NCBI GenBank assembly: GCA_030619985.1
Contig: JAUXAI010000023.1
Span: 1 to 17,344 of the forward strand
Length of the DNA stretch: 17,344 bases
Direction of reading: 5' to 3'
Source: a bacterium
GTDB lineage: Bacteria > UBP18 > UBA7526
This document shows positions 13,595-17,344 of the stretch, piece after piece. A program made the translations under genes and the position numbers. A model generated the notes under the pieces. It saw nothing but the letters and a program-made list of their open reading frames with translations, was not told the DNA's origin and ran no database searches. Every line of letters begins with the position of its first letter. Position 1 is the stretch's first letter.

Positions 13595-14917
13595 ATGGAA
13601 TTTATTTATCTTCTTTTCTGGACCCTTCTAGGTACCTTGATTGCTGGGGTATTATCCCTCATTCCCGCATTACACGTCTATAATGTGGTAGGTTTCTTTA
13701 TCCTGTGGTGGGGAGCCCATCTTGACCTTATCCCAGCAGTGTATGTGGCGGTCTTCTTTATGGCCCTGGTTGTCTCCTGGTCCATAATAAATACCTTGCC
13801 CGCCCTCTTCCTGGGAGCGCCAGATGAGAGTGCCATGTTTGTTGTCTTACCAGGACAGAAGTATATGTTGCAGGGTAAGGGATATGAGGCAGCGGTTTTG
13901 ACTGGGATCGGTGGGATAAGTGGGATAGTTGCCCTATGGGTTCTATTTCCTTTTAGCTTTCGCCTCATGAAGTATGTTAAGAATTTGATCAGTCCTCACC
14001 TTTTCTGGATCTTAGGCCTGATCATTGTCTACATCATTGCTTCAGAATGGCCAAAAGCCACCCTGAGAGCCAAGACCGCTTTAGGGAGGACACTGGAGGG
14101 ACTGAAGTCCTGTGGAGCAGGCCTTTTGACCTTGATTCTCTCTGGCTTCTTGGGACTGATGGTGATGAATCGGACCCTTCTTCCGGTAGAAAAAGCCTTC
14201 CAATCCCTGATGCCGGCCTTTGTTGGTCTCTTTGCTGTTCCCTGGGTGATTACCAATATCATCTCCAGAACAGAGATACCCAAACAGTATATTGGAAACT
14301 CAGTTGATGTTGGGTTTTCTCATATTGTTAAGGGTACCGTGGCGGGTGTTTTAGGAGGGGGTTTTGCGGCCCTTATGCCCGGGGTTACTGGAGGAGTAGG
14401 AGGCCTCTTATCGGGCCATGCTCTTGCTCAAAGGGATGAGAGGATCTTCGTCTTATCTCAAGGCGTAAGTAAGACCTTATACTACGTAGGTGCTTTTCTC
14501 CTCTTCTTCATTGTTCCTTTGAATCATCTTACCAGGGGAGGATTGGCCTGGATGCTCAAGCCCTACTACACGGCATATACCATTGCTGACTACTGGCGCA
14601 TTATGGCGGTAATGGCCATAAGTGGTGGGTTATCCTTTCTGCTTCTTTTACCCCTCTCTCGTTTTATGATTAAGCTAATTACCAGGGTAAACTATCGCTT
14701 AGTTTCCATTATCACCACCTTCATTTTATTTGCCATTGTCCTGGCTATGGCGAGTTGGATGGGGTTACTCATCATGCTGGTGGCCACTTGCATTGGACTG
14801 GTTCCGGTTATGTGGCATTCCCGGAGGATGAACTGCTTGGGGATTCTCTTGATTCCTATGTTTCTCAATATGGCGGGATTAGGTGTTCCTGTTCTACACT
14901 TCCTGAAAATCATCTAA
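13595..14917 (+). CDS. TctA-like (COG1784-type) polytopic membrane protein
   Basis: A 440-residue protein with about 11 membrane spans. The N-terminal part (GTLIAGVLSLIPALHVYN) and a PALFLGAPDESAMFVVLPG block (residues 69-87) followed by GKGYEAAVLTGIGG match the TctA-like COG1784 family, best known from archaea. A second glycine-rich block (GVLGGGFAALMPGVTGGVGG) lies near 250-268, as in the family. TctA proteins are the large membrane part of tripartite tricarboxylate transporters; this branch usually lacks the TctB/TctC partners, and none is seen here. Its substrate is unknown. The ATG lies 3 nt after the upstream stop, with GAAAGGGGG as ribosome site. Confidence 0.8.
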   Translation: MEFIYLLFWTLLGTLIAGVLSLIPALHVYNVVGFFILWWGAHLDLIPAVYVAVFFMALVVSWSIINTLPALFLGAPDESAMFVVLPGQKYMLQGKGYEAAVLTGIGGISGIVALWVLFPFSFRLMKYVKNLISPHLFWILGLIIVYIIASEWPKATLRAKTALGRTLEGLKSCGAGLLTLILSGFLGLMVMNRTLLPVEKAFQSLMPAFVGLFAVPWVITNIISRTEIPKQYIGNSVDVGFSHIVKGTVAGVLGGGFAALMPGVTGGVGGLLSGHALAQRDERIFVLSQGVSKTLYYVGAFLLFFIVPLNHLTRGGLAWMLKPYYTAYTIADYWRIMAVMAISGGLSFLLLLPLSRFMIKLITRVNYRLVSIITTFILFAIVLAMASWMGLLIMLVATCIGLVPVMWHSRRMNCLGILLIPMFLNMAGLGVPVLHFLKII

Positions 14918-15082
14918 CGGCGATTGAATCGCCGAGTAAGAAACATTATTCGGTTGCGGTTGCGCGACTCGTATCGTTAATCGGCAAACGTCTATCGGGA
15001 AAGACAACGCAACCGTAAGACGTAAGACGAAACGAGCAGCGCAACCCTTCAACGTATAACGATACCTTAAGAGGAGGTAAAG
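14918..15082. repeat. Palindrome-rich spacer before the YdjM-like gene
   Basis: CGGCGATT-G-AATCGCCG (14918-14934) starts directly after the TctA-like stop. It is followed by a large imperfect hairpin: GGTTGCGC (14958-14965) with GCGCAACC (15039-15046), CTCGT with ACGAG (14968-14972 and 15032-15036), and GTATCGTTA (14971-14979) with TAACGATAC (15057-15065). CGTAAGACGTAAGACGA lies in the loop. The end of the spacer gives the ribosome site GAGGAGG for the next gene. No long T run is seen. Confidence 0.6.
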
Positions 15083-16342
15083 ATGAAAGGTTTAACTCAT
15101 TTTTGTACTGGGGTGGCGACCGCCACCTGTTTTACCCAGGCCATGCATATGTCTATGGAATCCAGTTCCCTTATCCTGCTCCTGGGAGGACTATTCGGCA
15201 TCTTGCCTGATACCCAGGACTTCAAACTTGCCATGTTCTTAGCCAAGAACGACTACATCATCGATCCGGCAACCCCGGAATATCTTCTCGATTCCCGCAA
15301 CCCAAGTTCTATCGATGCCCAGAAGGTGGCGGATAAGATGGCCGAGGCTATCAATGAATGCTGGGATACGGGAAAGAACATCACCCTTCAGATGCACACC
15401 ATCCAGATGGGGGCTGATAACTGGAGACAGTATCAGGTGGGCTATGATGTGGAAAAGAATGAGACCATGGTAAAGTTAGGATCGGTGGTCTCTATGTCCC
15501 AGCTCCCCGTGCATATTGAAGGAACCGAACTCACTGGACCAAAAGAGGGAAGGGGCAAGGCAAAGTGTAAGATATTAATGGCCCAGGCAAGACCCTCTTC
15601 CATAGATATCTTCAACGGTCCTTCCTTTTTATTTACCAAAAAGAAAGAGGGAGTGAATATTGTCTTTCTTCCCTGGCATAGACAGTGGAGCCATTCCGCT
15701 ACCTTAGGGCTAATCTATGGCCTCTTGGGTTGGCTCATTATGGGCCTGGTCTTAGGCTCCTTTGCCAAGGCCTGGATCTATGGGGCGGTCATTACCTGTG
15801 GCTACTTCTCTCACCTCTTATTCGACTTCACGGGTTTCATGGGAGCCAATATCGCCTGGCCCTTTATGCATAAGAGGCTGGAAGGGGGAAGGTTCTTAAA
15901 GGCCAGTAACCCCTTAGGAAACCTCTTCGTCATCTGGGGGAGTGCTATCCTGGTGACCTTTAATATCAATCGGGTGGCCACTCCACCAGTCTTTCCCCTT
16001 TCTCCCGGAAAACTCTTCGGTTTCTTCTGGCTTCTGCCCTTCTTCCTCATCATGCTTATCGCCCGCATCTCTGAGGAGAAGAAGCCAATCGCCGGGATGG
16101 TCAAAAAGAGCAAACTCGCCATAAAGAGTATTCCCCTGATATTGCTCTTAGGAGAGGGATGGAGAGAGAAGGTTCAGGAGACAAAGAAAAGGACTAAAGG
16201 AATAAGAAGAATAGGGGCTATCATCTATCTCCTATTGCAGCTCTTTATGAGAGGGAAGGAAGAGGAGACCATAGCCGAGGCCATCACTGACGAACAGACC
16301 ATGGAGAATCAGGAAGACTTCGCTACCTCCGACAGCATCTAG
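15083..16342 (+). CDS. YdjM/DUF457-like membrane protein, possible metal-dependent hydrolase, with large insert
   Basis: A 419-residue protein with the metal-binding motifs of the DUF457/YdjM family: His6 in GLTHFCTG, GILPDTQDF (39-47; Asp43 and Asp46), RQWSHSATLG (200-209), and GYFSHLLFDFTG (240-251; His244, Asp248). The hallmark motifs are split by a soluble insert of about 145 residues (50-197), including Asp/Lys-rich segments and GADNWRQYQVGYDVEKNE. After the core come further spans (about 281-297 and 313-329) and a long acidic tail. YdjM in E. coli is SOS-regulated and has no proven activity; I see no clear LexA box here. GAGGAGGTAAAG precedes the ATG. The start and end are well defined. 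Confidence 0.78.
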   Translation: MKGLTHFCTGVATATCFTQAMHMSMESSSLILLLGGLFGILPDTQDFKLAMFLAKNDYIIDPATPEYLLDSRNPSSIDAQKVADKMAEAINECWDTGKNITLQMHTIQMGADNWRQYQVGYDVEKNETMVKLGSVVSMSQLPVHIEGTELTGPKEGRGKAKCKILMAQARPSSIDIFNGPSFLFTKKKEGVNIVFLPWHRQWSHSATLGLIYGLLGWLIMGLVLGSFAKAWIYGAVITCGYFSHLLFDFTGFMGANIAWPFMHKRLEGGRFLKASNPLGNLFVIWGSAILVTFNINRVATPPVFPLSPGKLFGFFWLLPFFLIMLIARISEEKKPIAGMVKKSKLAIKSIPLILLLGEGWREKVQETKKRTKGIRRIGAIIYLLLQLFMRGKEEETIAEAITDEQTMENQEDFATSDSI

Positions 16343-16453
16343 AGATTTCTGAAAAATCAGAAATCTTTGATTACACTGATTAAAAACAAGATTACACAGA
16401 TTAGCTATCGGCGAAGAAATCCGTGTAATCATCCTAAAAATCTATGTAATCAG
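16343..16453. repeat. Hairpin plus GATTACACAGATT-type repeats after the YdjM-like gene
   Basis: AGATTTCTGA (16343-16352) and TCAGAAATCT (16357-16366) form a perfect 10-bp hairpin with AAAA loop directly after the stop, but with only three T after it. Next come GATTACACTGATT (16370-16382), GATTACACAGATT (16392-16404), AATCCGTGTAATC (16418-16430) and AATCTATGTAATC (16439-16451). These are sense and antisense forms of one unit, the same unit as the AATCTGTGT filler upstream of corA and of 12482. Confidence 0.65.
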
Positions 16454-16484
16454 AGGGCTCTGAAGATTTTTCAGAGTCCTTTTT
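16454..16484 (+). terminator. Rho-independent terminator after the YdjM-like gene
   Basis: AGGGCTCTGAA (16454-16464) pairs with TTCAGAGTCCT (16470-16480) over 11 bp with one G-T pair and a 5-nt loop; five T follow (16480-16484). It lies 112 nt after the stop and should end that transcript. Confidence 0.85.
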
Positions 16485-17075
16485 AAAAATTTGCCAATAG
16501 TTCCAAAATATCCCATGGAAAAACCCTTGTCCACCTACGAGGTGGGATTGGTTATTGTCCATTTTTTCCCATTAGAGATAAGAGTGCTCTAATGAGGCAG
16601 GCGGGGCGAGCGGGGTAAATGATCGCTCTACCCTGTTGATAATTCTCATATCTACGGGGCCCGCCGGCAGGCGGGCCTTCCTGTCGGTAGACAGGAAGAA
16701 AAGTGGACACTGAAGGCCTTCTCAGATTATTAAAAGAACAAAATGAAAAGGGCTGCGGGAAAACCGCAGGATTTGGAAGACCTTAAATATTTGCTCAAAC
16801 TAAGAAAAATTAAGCGAAAGAAACGCTGAAATATAGAAGTAAAATGAAGAGAAGAAGAATTTTTCAGAACTTATTTATTGTCAAATGTTTACCCCGTAGC
16901 ATCCTAGAGGGATTGGTTCGGGGCCTGCCCCGCCCTGAACCATACGGTGCAGGGCCCCGTAGGTTTACCCCGTAGACTTGTTCTTCGGGGCTTGTCCTTC
17001 GGGGTCAAGATTTATCCCGTTGGATGTTTACTATCCAATGGGACCTGATCCCCATTCTAGGGTTGAGATAGGAAG
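16485..17075. repeat. 591-nt gene-poor region with inverted repeats and CCCCGTAG elements
   Basis: Apart from a remnant described separately (16703-16829), I find no gene. Repeats include CCACCTACGAGGTGG (about 16531-16545), CATTAGAG/CTCTAATG (16570-16577, 16587-16594), and two adjacent hairpins GGCCCGCC-GGCA-GGCGGGCC (16658-16677) and CTTCCTGTC-GGTA-GACAGGAAG (16677-16698). GTTTACCCCGTAG occurs twice (16887-16899, 16963-16975) with a diverged TTTATCCCGTTGG (17011-17023), plus CTTCGGGGCTTGTCCTTCGGGG (about 16983-17004) and CCCGTTGGAT/ATCCAATGGG (17016-17042). The dense, varied palindromes suggest an area of repeated insertions. Confidence 0.65.
16703..16829 (+). pseudogene. Probable internal-deletion remnant of a nucleotidyltransferase gene
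   Basis: GTG 16703, preceded by AGGAAG at 16692-16697, opens a frame whose first 17 residues (MDTEGLLRLLKEQNEKG) resemble the start of AbiEii/MNT-type nucleotidyltransferases. A different frame, ATG 16743 to TGA 16829, encodes 28 residues beginning MKRAAGKPQDLEDLKYLLKL. This resembles the conserved C-terminal end (usually GRPKDLEDIKAL) of the same family. The likely story is that a gene lost its whole middle, with a frame change at the junction near 16745-16755. The catalytic core is missing, so it should be inactive. Identification is from short motifs and needs an alignment; the similarity could be partly chance. Confidence 0.42.
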
Positions 17076-17258
17076 ATGAGGAGTGAAAAATATCTTAAAC
17101 TGAATAGACGAAGGAAGCATCTAAGACCAAAGCTTTATCCAGAAAATCTGGAGAAAGTATTTTTATTCAACCAACTGTTAGGGAAGGCGATAAGACCGTG
17201 GCAAACCAAAAGGAAGAAATTAAAAAGATTATCAGAGCGTTTAATAAAAGAAGGCTGA
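17076..17258 (+). CDS. Small basic protein, possible partner of the nucleotidyltransferase
   Basis: A 60-residue, very basic protein (MRSEKYLKLNRRRKHL at the start, RKKLKRLSERLIKEG at the end), probably helical, without a recognised domain. ATAGGAAG is close before the ATG, a weak ribosome site. Its end overlaps the start of the following nucleotidyltransferase by 61 nt in another frame, unusually long but seen in tightly coupled pairs. The setting (small gene directly before an AbiEii/MNT-like gene, in a repeat-rich region) is that of a toxin-antitoxin pair, where one partner is small. That is inference; it could also be a leader or a chance ORF. Confidence 0.5.
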   Translation: MRSEKYLKLNRRRKHLRPKLYPENLEKVFLFNQLLGKAIRPWQTKRKKLKRLSERLIKEG

Positions 17259-17344
17259 GGTATCTCGTTATTGGAGGAGTTGCTGTTGTTTTATACGGGG
17301 TAGAGAGGGCTACTTTTGACCTAGATCTTCTCTTGCCTCAGGAT
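17198..17344 (+). CDS. AbiEii/MNT-type nucleotidyltransferase, N-terminal part (3' end outside window)
   Basis: From GTG 17198 the frame is open to the window end and encodes 49 residues. The signature RYLVIGGVAVVLYGVERAT, then DLDLLL, is the GG-x(n)-hG motif and the first metal-binding Asp pair (DxD) of a minimal nucleotidyltransferase. Such proteins often act as the enzyme of toxin-antitoxin pairs (AbiEii, MenT, MNT-HEPN), transferring a nucleotide to an RNA or protein target. AGGGAAGG (17180-17187) lies 10 nt before the GTG. The fragment is enough for the fold but not for the exact subfamily. The gene remnant at 16703-16829 seems to be from the same family. Confidence 0.8.
   Translation, partial: MANQKEEIKKIIRAFNKRRLRYLVIGGVAVVLYGVERATFDLDLLLPQD

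Noticed and set aside
14755-15018. 87-residue ORF across the TctA-like 3' end
   Set aside because: It is in another frame of a well-supported gene, continues into palindromic spacer and shows no domain.
16485-17075. CRISPR array
   Set aside because: The repeats differ in length and spacing and are palindromic elements; there are no regular spacers or cas genes.
1-17344. tRNA or rRNA genes
   Set aside because: No cloverleaf with a 3' acceptor and TTCGAAT-type arm, nor conserved rRNA segments, were found by reading; a covariance search would be decisive.

Overview
The window reads as a stretch of chromosome from an uncultured, anaerobic bacterium. The signs are a four-subunit pyruvate/2-oxoacid:ferredoxin oxidoreductase, an AmmeMemoRadiSam-type radical SAM enzyme, bacterial -35/-10 promoters, good Shine-Dalgarno sites and Rho-independent terminators. 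All recognisable genes lie on the + strand. The gene set and the unusual intergenic repeats would suit a lineage such as Omnitrophota, but that placement is a guess and nothing here proves it.

Layout. 1-3424: end of recR, then porG-porD-porA-porB, closed by a strong terminator. 3440-5250: an HhH-GPD glycosylase-like gene that has lost its usual catalytic residues, overlapping by 4 nt an amrS-like radical SAM gene. 5251-7394: a spacer with a near-consensus extended -10 promoter, a cation:proton antiporter and a two-CBS-domain protein. 7467-7644: a promoter-to-terminator unit that makes a structured RNA of about 140 nt with no convincing ORF. 7788-13591: a run of genes for exported or membrane-anchored proteins that look made for nucleic acids. 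These are a class B acid phosphatase, a DUF3006 protein, a four-module secreted protein (metallo-beta-lactamase, HhH, OB, HhH), CorA, a secreted double-HhH (ComEA-like) protein, and a zinc ribbon-TM-triple OB protein. 13595-16342: a TctA-like membrane protein and a YdjM/DUF457 membrane protein with a large insert. 16343-17075: gene-poor and repeat-rich, with a probable deletion remnant of a nucleotidyltransferase gene. 17076-end: a small basic protein overlapping the start of an intact nucleotidyltransferase gene.

How the genes may work together. The por operon links 2-oxoacid oxidation to ferredoxin. Its PorD has an Asp in place of one cluster ligand. The most interesting unit is 7788-13591: three proteins share two module types (ComEA-like HhH and a DGTG-type OB fold), and all appear to act outside the cytoplasmic membrane. 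With the nucleotidase-like phosphatase they could form a pathway for binding, cutting and salvaging extracellular DNA. This is inference from domains and proximity.

The intergenic DNA is also unusual. Most spacers are filled with phrase-like short repeats, and two repeat elements also lie in frame inside genes, one in amrS and one in the HhH-GPD gene.
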